Source of the DNA: Tissierella sp. P1
GTDB taxonomy: Bacteria; Bacillota; Clostridia; Tissierellales; Tissierellaceae
Direction: 5' to 3'
Length of the DNA stretch: 64,000 nt
Assembly: GCF_002266425.1 (NCBI RefSeq)
Contig: NZ_NPMN01000004.1
Location: 121,769-185,768 of the forward strand
A program made the position numbers and the translations under genes. Under the pieces are notes generated by a model. The model ran no database searches, was not told where the DNA came from, and saw only the letters and a list, made by a program, of their open reading frames with translations. Shown here piece after piece: positions 38,379 to 48,215 of the stretch. Each line of letters starts with the position of its first letter. The first letter of the stretch is position 1.

Positions 38379-39770
38379 ATGGGATTCGGAGGATTATATA
38401 TATCAATATCAGGATTGCAAGCTTCAAGAAAATCTTTAGACACAGTATCACATAATATATCAAATGCAAATAATCCAAATTATGTAAGACAATCTGCAAT
38501 ACATGCAAGTAATTCATATACCAAATCTGCTGATGGTAGATTTCAAACAGGTACAGGTGTTAATGTTATCCAAATAAGGCAGATAAGAGATGAGTTCCTA
38601 GATTTGAAACTTCGACGTGAAAATGCCAGTTTTGGATACCACTATGCAAAAGCACAAATACTTGAAGATATAGAGGGAGTATTTAATGAAATAACAGATA
38701 GTGGATTACAAAAAGTAATGGATGGTTTATGGAAAAATTGGGATGAGCTTTCTAAAGAAGCAGATAGCTTAACTATTAGGGGATTAGTACATGAATCTTC
38801 CGTTGCATTTGCAGAAACTGTTAATCATATATCAAGGCAGCTTAATGATATAAGACATAACTTAAACAAACAGATGCTTACTAAAGTTGATGAAGTCAAT
38901 AATATATTGGATAAAATAGGAGAATTAAATAAAAGTGTTAAGCTAGTAGAAGGCGAGAATAGTAGAATGAAAGCCAATGACTTTAGAGATGAAAGAAATG
39001 CACTTATAGATAGATTATCAGAATTATTGCCGATTACATCCTATGAAAATACCTTTGGAGAAACAATAATATCTTTACAAGGAAGAGATATAGTTAATGG
39101 AAGTTTTATCAGCAGAATAGATATAAAAAATGATAACAATGGGTTAGGACATATATACTGGGAAAAATCCAATGAAAAAATAGATTTAAATGGATTAGGT
39201 GAATTGGCAGGATTCATAGATGTAAGGGATAAATCTATGGTTGAATATATGAATAGATTAGATACATTTGTACAAAACCTTGCAAATGAAATAAATGCTT
39301 TACATTCCACGGGAATAGATTTAGAAGGCAATAAGGGAGGGGATTTCTTCGTAGGTTCAGGTGGAGTAATTAATGCTTCCAATATCAAAGTTAATCCAGA
39401 ACTTTCGAATTACAATAAAATAGCAATATCCATAACTGGTGGAATTAGTGATGGAGATATAGCTAAGGGTATATATGAATTGAGAAATAAGACTATCTTT
39501 GGAGAAATGAGTACAGATGATTATTATAGAGATATAATCTTTTCTTTGGGAGAAGAGAGAAAGTCTTCACGACTTATAGCGGAAAATCAGGGTTTTCTAA
39601 TAAATACCATAGATGAAAGAAGACAAAGTATATCGGCTGTATCCTTGGATGAAGAAATGGCCGATATGATAAAATTCCAACATTCATATACAGCAAACTC
39701 TAGGGTAATAAACGCTATTGATGAGATGATAGAGACAGTTGTAAATAGGGTTGGATTAGTTGGAAGATAG
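38379..39770 (+). CDS. flgK: Flagellar hook-associated protein FlgK, copy 1
   Basis: Hook-filament junction protein HAP1. N-terminal GGLYISISGLQASRKSLDTV with SHNISNANNPNYVRQ, C-terminal SLDEEMADMIKFQHSYTANS and VINAIDEMIETVVNRVG. 463 residues. Followed after 37 bases by a second FlgK-like gene; the two differ across most of the middle. Start ATG 38379 is 2 bases after the flgN stop. Confidence 0.92.
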   Translation: MGFGGLYISISGLQASRKSLDTVSHNISNANNPNYVRQSAIHASNSYTKSADGRFQTGTGVNVIQIRQIRDEFLDLKLRRENASFGYHYAKAQILEDIEGVFNEITDSGLQKVMDGLWKNWDELSKEADSLTIRGLVHESSVAFAETVNHISRQLNDIRHNLNKQMLTKVDEVNNILDKIGELNKSVKLVEGENSRMKANDFRDERNALIDRLSELLPITSYENTFGETIISLQGRDIVNGSFISRIDIKNDNNGLGHIYWEKSNEKIDLNGLGELAGFIDVRDKSMVEYMNRLDTFVQNLANEINALHSTGIDLEGNKGGDFFVGSGGVINASNIKVNPELSNYNKIAISITGGISDGDIAKGIYELRNKTIFGEMSTDDYYRDIIFSLGEERKSSRLIAENQGFLINTIDERRQSISAVSLDEEMADMIKFQHSYTANSRVINAIDEMIETVVNRVGLVGR

Positions 39771-39807
39771 ATTTACTAATCAAAATTTTTATGAAGGGAC
39801 TGAGTAA

Positions 39808-41249
39808 ATGTTTTTTGGATTTAATTCAGCGGTGAGAGGACTTCTTGCGTCACAAAGAGCCTTATATACCACAAATCATAATATAGATAATGCAAACACG
39901 AAGGGATACTCAAGACAACAAGTGGAGCAACGAGCTACTAATCCATTTAAAATGCCAGGTATAGGATTTTTAGGTACTGGCACAGAGATTTACAATGTTA
40001 AAAGAGTAAGAGATTCCTTTGTAGATTTTAAATACTGGAGTGAAATGGCTCCATTGGGAGAATGGGAAATAAAGAAAAATTCTTTGACAGAAATAGAAAA
40101 ACTAATGGGTGAACCTTCTAAGAGTAGTTTTACACAATATATGAATGACTTTATAAAAGTTTAGATGAAATGAGTAAAAACTCATCGGATATATCCTTTA
40201 GAGAACCAGTAAGAGAAAATGCCTTAGCATTTACGAAACATATCAATGAAACAACACAAAGATTAATGAATATGAAAACAGAAACAGAACATGAAATAGA
40301 TGCAAAAATAAAGACTGTAAATAGCTTAAGTGAACGAATAGCAGGATTAAATAGACAAATTTATTCCTTAGAAATAGATGGGAAACAAGTTAATGATTTA
40401 AGAGATAGAAGAGAGCTGTTAGTAGATGAATTATCTAAAATTGTAAATATAAAAGTAAATGAATCACCAGATGGAAAATATAATATTTCTCTTAGTGGAA
40501 TATCCATAGTAGACCATTTATCTACAAATAAACTTTCACTTAAAGCCACAGATACTGGAACTGAAAAAGAATATAAATTAATCTGGGAAAACGGCGGTGA
40601 AGTAAACCTAAGATCAGGTGAACTAAAAGGGTTATTGGATATGCTTACAGGAAATGGAGAAGGAAATACTTATAGAGGTATACCATATTTTCAAAAACAA
40701 TTAAATGAATTTGCCAAAGGGTTTGCAGATAAGTTTAATGATTTGCATAGTAAAGGTTATACGTTAAAAGATGAAAATGGAAATAGTGTAACGGGAATTA
40801 ATTTCTTTAAATATGACCCAAATAGCCCAGCAGCAACTTTAACCTTAGATAAAAGCATATTAGAAGATGTAAAAAACATAGCAGCAGCAGGAAATCCTGG
40901 CGGCTCAGCAGATGATAATATAAACCTTCTAGCACTGATAAAACAAAGGGAAGATAAGACATTTTTTACAGGAGATATATCACAAGGAACTCCGGATGAT
41001 TTTATTAAATCTATGCTTTCTTCCATGGCAGTAGATAGTTTACAGGCCAAAAGGTTTTATGAAACCCAAGGACTAATGCAAAAAAACATAGACTCAAAAC
41101 GTCAATCTATATCTGGAGTAAATCTAGATGAAGAAATGGCAGATATGATAAGATTTCAACACGCATATATAGCTTCATCAAAGATGATATCAACTATGGA
41201 TATGATAATAGATGTTACTGTAAATAGATTGGGAATGGTTGGGAGGTAG
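39808..41249 (+). CDS. flgK: Flagellar hook-associated protein FlgK, copy 2 (apparent frameshift near 40153)
   Basis: Second HAP1-like protein: FFGFNSAVRGLLASQRALYT, NHNIDNANTKGYSRQQ at the start and GVNLDEEMADMIRFQHAYIAS with VTVNRLGMVGR at the end. The frame stops at 40162-40164; adding one T to the TTT at 40150-40152 reads D-F-Y-K-S-L-D-E-M-S and joins the two halves into about 480 residues. Tandem flgK copies in one operon are uncommon; they may form a two-layer junction or an alternative filament type. Confidence 0.85.
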
Positions 41250-41254
41250 TATAA

Positions 41255-42220
41255 TTGAGAATAACAAATAATATGCTTGTAAGTAATATGACATATAATC
41301 TAAATAGCACATTACAAAGACTAGAGAGATTGCAATATGAAATGACTGAAGGGAAGAAATTTAGAGTACCGTCAGATGACCCAATAGGTGCAAGTAAATC
41401 TTTGAAATTTAATACAGATATATCAAAGGTAGAACAGTATCTCAGAAACACAAAAGATGCAGCCTCTTGGATGAAAGAAACTGAATCAGCACTAAAGGAA
41501 ATAAATTCTGTACTTCATAGAGTGAACGAATTAACGGTACAAGCTGCCAATGGAACTAATTCCGAAGACTTAGATAAGATAAAAGAAGAGATAAAAGAAT
41601 TAAAGGGACATTTGATTCAAATAGGTAATACTACCTATGCAGGAAGATCCATATTTACAGGATTTAAAACCGATAAGCCTCTATTGGATGAGAATGGAAA
41701 TTATTTAGTAGATTTAAAGAAATATGATGTTTTAGATGAAAATGGAAATCCTACAGGAGAAAAAAAGGACGAGATATTTGTATATAATGTAGGAGTTGCA
41801 GAAAGAGTATCCGTAAATACTTTAGGAAATAAGATATTTGGTAGTGGAAATAAGGATTATACATCAGATGTTAGTGTTGGTGACAAAGCATATTTATTCG
41901 ATATGTTTGAGAAATTAGAAGCAGCACTAAATACAAATAACAACGATGACCTTCAATCGGCATTAACAGACATAAAAGATGCCATGAGCAATGTCCTATC
42001 TGTTACAGCAGAGATAGGAGCAAAATCCAATAGATTAGACTTAACAAAGAATAAAATAGAAAATCAAATAGTGAATCTAAAAGAGTTATTATCTTTCAAT
42101 GAAGATGTTAGCTTACCAGAAGCTTATATGAATCTAGCTATAGCAGAAAATGCATATAGAGCAAGCCTAGCAGTAGGGTCTAGAATAATACAGCCGAGTT
42201 TAATGGATTTTCTAAGATAA
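41255..42220 (+). CDS. flgL: Flagellar hook-associated protein FlgL
   Basis: HAP3, the junction protein next to the filament, related to flagellin. N-terminal MRITNNMLVSNMTYNLNSTLQRLERLQ and C-terminal NLAIAENAYRASLAVGSRIIQPSLMDFLR. 321 residues. TTG 41255 follows gggaggtag; the gene starts 5 bases after flgK copy 2. A terminator follows. Confidence 0.92.
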   Translation: MRITNNMLVSNMTYNLNSTLQRLERLQYEMTEGKKFRVPSDDPIGASKSLKFNTDISKVEQYLRNTKDAASWMKETESALKEINSVLHRVNELTVQAANGTNSEDLDKIKEEIKELKGHLIQIGNTTYAGRSIFTGFKTDKPLLDENGNYLVDLKKYDVLDENGNPTGEKKDEIFVYNVGVAERVSVNTLGNKIFGSGNKDYTSDVSVGDKAYLFDMFEKLEAALNTNNNDDLQSALTDIKDAMSNVLSVTAEIGAKSNRLDLTKNKIENQIVNLKELLSFNEDVSLPEAYMNLAIAENAYRASLAVGSRIIQPSLMDFLR

Positions 42221-42223
42221 AAT

Positions 42224-42248
42224 AAAGAGGACAAAAGTCCTCTTTTTA
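42224..42248 (+). terminator. Rho-independent terminator after flgL
   Basis: AAAGAGGAC / GTCCTCTTT stem (42224-42232, 42237-42245) with AAAA loop and T tail. Confidence 0.92.
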
Positions 42249-42388
42249 AGTTTTTGGGTACAAATGCTCATAGAAGAAGGCTCAAAATTAATGTATAATA
42301 ATTCCACATTTTGTATTATAATGGAATTAGTGTCGAGATATTTCTTTTAATTGATTATTATCAATTAAGAATAAAGGAGGTAATACAA

Positions 42389-42837
42389 ATGAAGATAAAA
42401 ACTAGAAATTTTGGAGAAATAGAGATAGAAAAGGAAAAATAATTATTTTTGAAGAAGGAATTCCAGCATTTGAAGAAGAAAAGGAATTTATAATTATATT
42501 GAATGAAGATAAGGAAAGCCCTTTTCACTGGCTACAATCAATTAATAACCAAAACTTGTCATTTATTGTCATAAATCCTTTTGAAATATTCAGTGACTAT
42601 GATATATTACTTCCGCAGACAGCAATTAATAAATTAAAGATAGAAAAAGAAGAAGATATAAACATATATACAATAGTAGTTATACCAACAGATATGAAGA
42701 AAATGACAACTAATCTTTTAGGCCCAATAGTAATTAATACAAAGGAAAGGTTAGGTAAACAAGTAATTCTAGATGATGAAAGATACACTACAAAACATTT
42801 TATCTTCAATCAAGACTCCAAAGTAGGAGGCGAATAA
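42389..42837 (+). CDS. fliW: Flagellar assembly factor FliW (apparent frameshift near 42440)
   Basis: Binds flagellin and antagonises CsrA, linking flagellin translation to secretion. The true start is ATG 42389 (Shine-Dalgarno aaaggaggt); the frame then reads MKIKTRNFGEIEIEKEK and hits TAA because the A run at 42435-42440 is one base short. Adding one A gives I-I-I-F-E-E-G-I-P-A-F and joins the downstream frame, about 149 residues, the normal FliW size. A TTAATTGAT/ATCAATTAA hairpin (42347-42368) precedes the Shine-Dalgarno. Confidence 0.88.
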
Positions 42838-42838
42838 T

Positions 42839-43063
42839 ATGCTGATACTTACTAGAAAAAAAGATGAATCCATAATTATAGATGGAAAAATTGAAATAAA
42901 AATAATAGAAATAGAAGAAGGTAAGGTCAAGATTGGTATCGAAGCACCAAAAGACATTGATATAATACGTAATGAGTTATATAAAAAAATGGAAGAAGAA
43001 AATCTGGCAGCCCTTAATAATATTTCTAAACTAGAAGATGTAAAAAAATTTTTCAATAAATAA
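42839..43063 (+). CDS. csrA: Carbon storage regulator CsrA (RsmA)
   Basis: Dimeric RNA-binding protein that blocks translation at GGA motifs. 74 residues beginning MLILTRKKDESIIIDGKIEIKI, with the GIEAPKDIDIIRNELY core; the critical N-terminal strand and the Arg in the IRNE segment are present. Starts one base after fliW. Likely target: the flagellin leader at 44704-44737. Confidence 0.95.
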   Translation: MLILTRKKDESIIIDGKIEIKIIEIEEGKVKIGIEAPKDIDIIRNELYKKMEEENLAALNNISKLEDVKKFFNK

Positions 43064-43106
43064 GGCAATTAAATTTGCGACTACTCAAGGAGGAGTAATA
43101 GCTACC

Positions 43107-44672
43107 ATGGAAGGTACAGAAAGATTTTGTATTAATAAAAGTGGATTCTGGAAAGTATTGATAGTAGATGATGATAATTTTATACATAGGATGCTGAAAG
43201 AAATCAATAAAGATCTTACCTTCGAGGATAAAGGTATAGAGTTTTATAGTGCTTATACATCTCAAGAAGCAGTTAATATATTAAAAAGGAATGAGGATAT
43301 AGCCTTAGTATTATTGGATGTATTTTTAGAAGAAAAAGACTCGGGTCTAGGCTTGGCAAAATATATTAGAGAAGATCTGAAAAATACGGATATTAGAATT
43401 GTTTTAATGACAGGGAAAGGTTCTAGTAGTTTACAAGATGAAATCATATTGAACTATGATATAAATGGCTATGAAAACAAAACAGATTTATTTTCTAAAA
43501 AAATGAATACAGTTATTTTATCATCCCTAAGATCCTTTAGGGATATTAATCGCATAAAAAACAATAGAGAGTCAATGGAAAAAGTAGTATCATCCATATC
43601 TAAACTATATGAAAAGGACGCGTTAAATGATTTTTTAATATCTAGTCTATGTCATCTTAGTTCATTAATCAATCAATGTAAAGGTAGAGATGAATGCAAT
43701 ATTAACTCCTTTGCAGCAGTTAGGCAAGGTGAAACTCACATATTTAATATAGTTGGCGGAACTGGTAAGTATAAGGATTCTATCAATAAAAAAATAAGAG
43801 AAACTGTCTCAGAAACTGATTTAATAAAAGCAAATAAAATATATAATGGTGGAGACCATGAACTCTTTGATAATTGTTATATAGCTAGATATAGAAGTAC
43901 AGCAGGAAATGAAGCTATTATATTTATAGAGAATGATGACAATGTTGATTATGTGGATATGGAATTATTAGATGTATTTCACAAAAGTATATCTGCAACT
44001 TTCGATAACCTATGTCTAAATTTAGAAATAGAAGCAACTCAGAAAGAAATATTATACACATTAGGAGAAGTTACAGAAGCAAGATCAGAAGAAACAGGCT
44101 CACATGTAAAGAGAGTCTCTAAATATTGTAAGTTACTAGCAGAAGAATATGGATTATCACAGAGAGATACTATGCTCCTTACCCATGCTTCACCAATACA
44201 TGACATAGGCAAGGTTGCAGTTCCTGATAATATATTGCTTAAACCTAGTAAATTAACGTTAGAGGAATTTAATGTAGTAAAAACACACACAACAATAGGA
44301 TATAATCTACTAAAGAATTCAAAAAGAGAAATCCTAAAGGCAGCATCCATAGTGGCTCATGAACATCACGAAAGATACGATGGGAAAGGTTATCCAAGAG
44401 GATTAAAAGGAGAAGAAATACATATCTATGGAAGGATAGCAGCAATAGCTGATGTATTTGATGCATTAGGATCTCCTAGAGTATATAAAAAAGCTTGGGT
44501 GATAAATGATATACTAAAATATTTTAAAGAAGAAAGTGGAAAACACTTTGATCCGAACCTAGTGGACATACTATTTGACAATTTAGATAAATTTTTGCAG
44601 ATAAAAGAAAAATATTCTGATGAAAATGCTAAAGTTATTGGACAAGCGTCCGATAATAATAATGAAAGTTAA
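43107..44672 (+). CDS. Response regulator with HD-GYP phosphodiesterase domain
   Basis: Predicted cyclic-di-GMP phosphodiesterase. Receiver domain (about 14-145; acidic pair DDD at 21-23, phospho-acceptor Asp71 in LVLLDVF), a DUF3369-like middle domain (about 165-305) and an HD-GYP domain (about 315-485) with HDIGK near 365, HEHHERYDGKGYPRGLKG and AIADVFDAL. All metal and GYP residues appear present. Cyclic-di-GMP removal favours motility, consistent with its place between csrA and flagellin. The flagellin promoter lies inside its 3' end. 521 residues. Confidence 0.92.
   Translation: MEGTERFCINKSGFWKVLIVDDDNFIHRMLKEINKDLTFEDKGIEFYSAYTSQEAVNILKRNEDIALVLLDVFLEEKDSGLGLAKYIREDLKNTDIRIVLMTGKGSSSLQDEIILNYDINGYENKTDLFSKKMNTVILSSLRSFRDINRIKNNRESMEKVVSSISKLYEKDALNDFLISSLCHLSSLINQCKGRDECNINSFAAVRQGETHIFNIVGGTGKYKDSINKKIRETVSETDLIKANKIYNGGDHELFDNCYIARYRSTAGNEAIIFIENDDNVDYVDMELLDVFHKSISATFDNLCLNLEIEATQKEILYTLGEVTEARSEETGSHVKRVSKYCKLLAEEYGLSQRDTMLLTHASPIHDIGKVAVPDNILLKPSKLTLEEFNVVKTHTTIGYNLLKNSKREILKAASIVAHEHHERYDGKGYPRGLKGEEIHIYGRIAAIADVFDALGSPRVYKKAWVINDILKYFKEESGKHFDPNLVDILFDNLDKFLQIKEKYSDENAKVIGQASDNNNES
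44630..44656 (+). promoter_or_regulatory. Sigma-28 promoter of flagellin, inside the HD-GYP gene
   Basis: TAAA (44630-44633), 15-base spacer, TCCGATAA (44649-44656; one mismatch to GCCGATAA). Start near 44664 gives an ~80-base leader for the flagellin mRNA. Confidence 0.88.
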
Positions 44673-44703
44673 AAAACCTTTTGGCCAAAGGTACTAAAAT
44701 ATT

Positions 44704-44737
44704 TTGGCAAGGATGCCAACAAACAAAATCAAGGAGG
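44704..44737 (+). promoter_or_regulatory. CsrA-binding leader of flagellin: GGA hairpin plus GGA Shine-Dalgarno
   Basis: Hairpin TTGGC-AAGGAT-GCCAA (44704-44719) displays the GGA in its loop, matching the SELEX-type CsrA site (CARGGAUG); the Shine-Dalgarno AAGGAGG (44731-44737) is the second site. This is the arrangement of the B. subtilis hag leader. A further stem ACCTTTTGGCCAAAGGT lies at 44677-44693. Confidence 0.75.
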
Positions 44738-44744
44738 AATAAAA

Positions 44745-45560
44745 ATGAGAATTAATAACAACTTAATGGCAATGAACACTCACAGACAATTAGGTATATC
44801 AACAAATGCTGGTGCTAAATCTATGGAGAAATTATCATCTGGTTACAGAATTAACAGAGCAGGAGACGATGCAGCTGGATTATCAATCTCCGAAAAAATG
44901 AGAGGTCAAATTAGAGGACTTAATCAAGCATCAAGAAACTCTCAAGATGGTATCTCACTTATTCAAACAGCAGAAGGTGCATTAGATGAAGTTCATTCAA
45001 TGTTACAAAGAATAAGAGAATTAGCAGTACAATCAGCTAACGATACAAATGATGATACTGTTGATAGGGCAGCTCTTCAAGAAGAGGTAAAAGCTTTACA
45101 AGATGAAATTACTGCTATTGGAACTAGAGCAGAATTTAATGGTATGAAATTATTAGATGGTAATTTCACAGACAAACAATTCCAAATCGGAGCTAATAGT
45201 GGTCAAAATATGAAGGTGTCAATTAGTGGATTGACAGCTGTTGTTGCAAGTGGATTAGCTGCTGACGTTAGTTCTAGAGTTAAAGCAGAATCTGGAATTA
45301 CAAGAGCTAATGGTTCAATTAAGGCATTATCTACACAAAGATCAAAATTAGGTGCTCTTCAAAACAGACTAGAACATACAATCAAAAACTTAGACAACTC
45401 AGCAGAAAACTTACAAGCTGCAGAATCAAGAATCAGAGACGTAGACATGGCAAAAGAAATGATGGAGCAAACAAGACAAAACATATTACAACAAGCAAGT
45501 ACAGCTATGTTAGCTCAAGCAAACCAGGCTCCTCAAACAGTATTACAATTATTAAGATAA
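44745..45560 (+). CDS. hag: Flagellin
   Basis: Filament subunit. The N-terminal D0/D1 region ([17 protein letters not shown]..., [25 protein letters not shown]) and C-terminal D1/D0 ([15 protein letters not shown]..., [19 protein letters not shown]) are highly conserved, while the surface domain is almost absent: only about 30 residues around 155-190. 271 residues, a minimal flagellin. Predicted to be glycosylated (Maf, legionaminic acid) and lysine-methylated (FliB). Codon use is cleaner than its neighbours', fitting high expression. Confidence 0.97.
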   Translation: MRINNNLMAMNTHRQLGISTNAGAKSMEKLSSGYRINRAGDDAAGLSISEKMRGQIRGLNQASRNSQDGISLIQTAEGALDEVHSMLQRIRELAVQSANDTNDDTVDRAALQEEVKALQDEITAIGTRAEFNGMKLLDGNFTDKQFQIGANSGQNMKVSISGLTAVVASGLAADVSSRVKAESGITRANGSIKALSTQRSKLGALQNRLEHTIKNLDNSAENLQAAESRIRDVDMAKEMMEQTRQNILQQASTAMLAQANQAPQTVLQLLR

Positions 45561-45585
45561 TTGAACAAATTTCAAGAGGCGAACT

Positions 45586-45615
45586 AAAACCAGAGGATTT
45601 TCCTCTGGTTTTTTG
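45586..45615 (+). terminator. Rho-independent terminator after flagellin
   Basis: AAAACCAGAGGA / TCCTCTGGTTTT (45586-45597, 45601-45612), TTT loop, T tail. Confidence 0.94.
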
Positions 45616-45640
45616 TGCGTAGATAAATCTTATAATTTAT

Positions 45641-45670
45641 TTGTGACAATATACCAAAATGAGGTATTAT
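45641..45670 (+). promoter_or_regulatory. Possible sigma-A promoter of the glycosylation island
   Basis: TTGTGA (45641-45646) and TATTAT (45665-45670) with an 18-base spacer, 57 bases before the first gene of the island. Confidence 0.45.
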
Positions 45671-45726
45671 ATAAATATATATCTAATTTTGTCGATAATA
45701 TATACATAGAAAAGAATGGGGGTATT

Positions 45727-46356
45727 ATGTTGAAAATTTATATAGAAGATCAAACTCTGGAGGTTGAAAATAGCAAGGATGTAATTGATAAGATATTGAA
45801 TGAAATAGATACTATAATAGTTAATTCATCAAAGATACTAAGTCATATGATAATAGATGGACTTGAAGTATATGAAAACTATTATGATTACTTTTTAGAC
45901 AATATTAGAGTAATAGAAAAGGTAGAAATAGTTGCCTTGACTTATAAGGAACTAGTGGATGATATATTAGCCTCTACTTTAAGTTACCTTGAAAGAACGC
46001 CAGACATAATAGAAAGTCTAGCAGATAAATTTTATAAAAATTCAGATACTGACGCATGGAATGATTTAAATGATTTGCTTGGTGGTATAAGTTGGATAGT
46101 AAATACATCTTCCTCCATAGATCAGGATGAAAGGTTAAAGGATATAGTATCAAGATATGAGGATTGGAATTTATATGTAAAAGAATTATTCTCATTACAA
46201 AAGATATTGCCAGATTTTGAAAATGCATTATCAAGCGGTGATAATGTTACAATAGCGGATATACTATCTTATGAAATTATAGCCATCTTTAAAGAAATGG
46301 CAGGTCGATTATCAAGTTTAGTAAGTGTGGAGGCAAATTTATATGATCTTAACTGA
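45727..46356 (+). CDS. Unrecognised acidic helical protein at the head of the flagellin-modification operon
   Basis: I do not recognise a family. 209 residues from ATG 45727 (gaatgggggt upstream). No signal peptide, membrane helix or cysteine; acidic; the first ~20 residues look like beta strands (KIYIEDQTLEVEN) and the rest is amphipathic helix. Two short repeats of an E-x-I-[IV]-A-L/T-x-x-E-like pattern are too weak to name. It overlaps the maf start by 14 bases, so it is probably co-translated with the flagellin glycosyltransferase and may be a partner or flagellin-handling protein. Confidence 0.8.
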   Translation: MLKIYIEDQTLEVENSKDVIDKILNEIDTIIVNSSKILSHMIIDGLEVYENYYDYFLDNIRVIEKVEIVALTYKELVDDILASTLSYLERTPDIIESLADKFYKNSDTDAWNDLNDLLGGISWIVNTSSSIDQDERLKDIVSRYEDWNLYVKELFSLQKILPDFENALSSGDNVTIADILSYEIIAIFKEMAGRLSSLVSVEANLYDLN

Positions 46357-48202
46357 TAATATAAATATATTAAAAGAATCAGACCCTCAAATTTGGGATA
46401 AGCTAAAGCAATATGAGGATGAGAAAAATAGGCTTTTATTTCAAATAGAAGAAACAAGAAAAGGAGATAAAACCTTAATTATAACTAAGGACAATAATAA
46501 AATCTATCTCCATAGCAAATATGATCCTATAAGAGAAGCCAATACAATAGTAGAATCCTATGAAGATATAGATGAGAACTCAAATATTATTTTCTATGGC
46601 ACAGGATTAGGCTACCATATAAAATTAATTTTAGAGAAATATCCAAATATAAAATATTATATATTTGAGCCTATACCAGAATTGATGTATAATTTTCTAT
46701 CAAATATAAATCTAGGAGATTTCTCTAAAGGAAGATTGATGGGAATAAACCTAGGAGAAGGTAATAATATAGAAAAACTAGATAGATTTATTGACCAGAA
46801 TAGGGGAGAACTAGAGATTATAAACCTACCTTCACATAAACAAAACTTTGTTGATGAATTTGATAGATTTAATGAAATGTTCAGGACACTTATTAAAGAT
46901 AAAAGATCTCAATTAGCCACGAACTATTCATTCCAGAAAAGATGGATAATAAATAGTATGAAAAACTTTGGAGAAGTATTATCCACTCCAAATATTTTAA
47001 TTGAAAAAAAAGGGGAATTTAAAGGGAAAACTGCCATACTAGTAGCAGCAGGACCTTCATTAAACGAAGAAATAGAAAATCTTAGATATATTAAGGAAAA
47101 TGGGTTGGCCTATATATTTAGTGTAGGATCGTCAATAAATACCTTAATTCATCATAATATTTATCCAGATGCTGCATGTACCTATGATCCTACAGAAAAG
47201 AATCAAATAGTATTTCAAATGGCTAAGGAAAGAGATATAAAAGAAATTCCTATGATATTTGGTTCATCTGTTGGATTTGAGACACTTGAAAATTATCTAG
47301 GAGATAAATACCATATGATAACATCCCAAGATACTGTATCAAATTATTATTTAAAAGTTGAAGATGAGGATGCCATAAATATAGTTCATGACGCATCTTC
47401 CATTGCAGTGATTACGATTCAATTGTTGTATCAATTAGGATTTAGTTCTATTATCTTAGTAGGACAAAATCTAGGATATAGAGGAAAAGAACATTACTCT
47501 GAAGGAATATCCTATAGCAATGGTTTATCAGGAGAAGAAATAGAAAAGGGAATAAAGGTAAAAGATGTTTATGGAAATGAAATATTAAGCAATGAAGGAT
47601 TTAATTCTATGAGGCAACAAATAGAACACTATATAGAACAACTCCCAAATATAAAAGTAATAAATACTACAAAAGGTGGAGCTCATATAAAAGGAACAAC
47701 CTTTATAGAACTTAATGATATAATAGATAAGGATTTAAAAGAAAATATAGTTAAAGAAAATTGGTTAGAAGGAAGCAAAACAAAATATGACAAAGAATAC
47801 TTACAATTAAGACTTAAAGCCATGGATAAATCCTATGATAATGCTATAAAGGTAAATAAAGAATATAATAGCGTATTAAATAGAATAGAAAAAACCATAA
47901 ACAATAGAAATTATTATCAAGCAGAAAACCTATATATTAAATTAGATAAGGAATTGAGAAAGATAGAGAACAATGATTTTTATAAAACATTCATATTGCC
48001 TATGAATAGAGTCCAATATAAAATATTGGTTGATAGTATAGATAGTTTAAATGAAATAAAAGATCCCTATGAAAAAGGTAGAAAGATAGCAGAAAGCTTT
48101 AGAAATTTTATAGATGTATGCACTAAAGATATAGAAACTATAGTTCCTACTTATAATGAAATGAAGGAATCTATATCAAAATACAGTCAATCGTCTTTAT
48201 AG
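46343..48202 (+). CDS. maf: Maf-type motility accessory factor (flagellin nonulosonic-acid transferase, DUF115)
   Basis: Maf proteins attach pseudaminic or legionaminic acid to flagellin. About 619 residues: N-terminal domain with YLHSKYDPIREA and FYGTGLGYHIKLI, then the MAF_flag10/DUF115 Rossmann-like core with AILVAAGPSLNEEI, SVGSSINTLI, HDASSIAVITIQLLYQLGF and IILVGQNLGYRG, and a helical C-terminus. ATG 46343 is supported by the ggagg Shine-Dalgarno. The neighbouring genes make CMP-legionaminic acid, the likely donor. A decayed second copy lies at 54972-56249. Confidence 0.9.
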   Translation: MILTDNINILKESDPQIWDKLKQYEDEKNRLLFQIEETRKGDKTLIITKDNNKIYLHSKYDPIREANTIVESYEDIDENSNIIFYGTGLGYHIKLILEKYPNIKYYIFEPIPELMYNFLSNINLGDFSKGRLMGINLGEGNNIEKLDRFIDQNRGELEIINLPSHKQNFVDEFDRFNEMFRTLIKDKRSQLATNYSFQKRWIINSMKNFGEVLSTPNILIEKKGEFKGKTAILVAAGPSLNEEIENLRYIKENGLAYIFSVGSSINTLIHHNIYPDAACTYDPTEKNQIVFQMAKERDIKEIPMIFGSSVGFETLENYLGDKYHMITSQDTVSNYYLKVEDEDAINIVHDASSIAVITIQLLYQLGFSSIILVGQNLGYRGKEHYSEGISYSNGLSGEEIEKGIKVKDVYGNEILSNEGFNSMRQQIEHYIEQLPNIKVINTTKGGAHIKGTTFIELNDIIDKDLKENIVKENWLEGSKTKYDKEYLQLRLKAMDKSYDNAIKVNKEYNSVLNRIEKTINNRNYYQAENLYIKLDKELRKIENNDFYKTFILPMNRVQYKILVDSIDSLNEIKDPYEKGRKIAESFRNFIDVCTKDIETIVPTYNEMKESISKYSQSSL

Positions 48203-48215
48203 GAAGGTGAGTAAT

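Noticed and set aside
40164..40170. Two separate genes for the second FlgK
   Set aside because: The two halves rejoin with one T and match the N- and C-terminal parts of FlgK copy 1; there is no Shine-Dalgarno at 40170.
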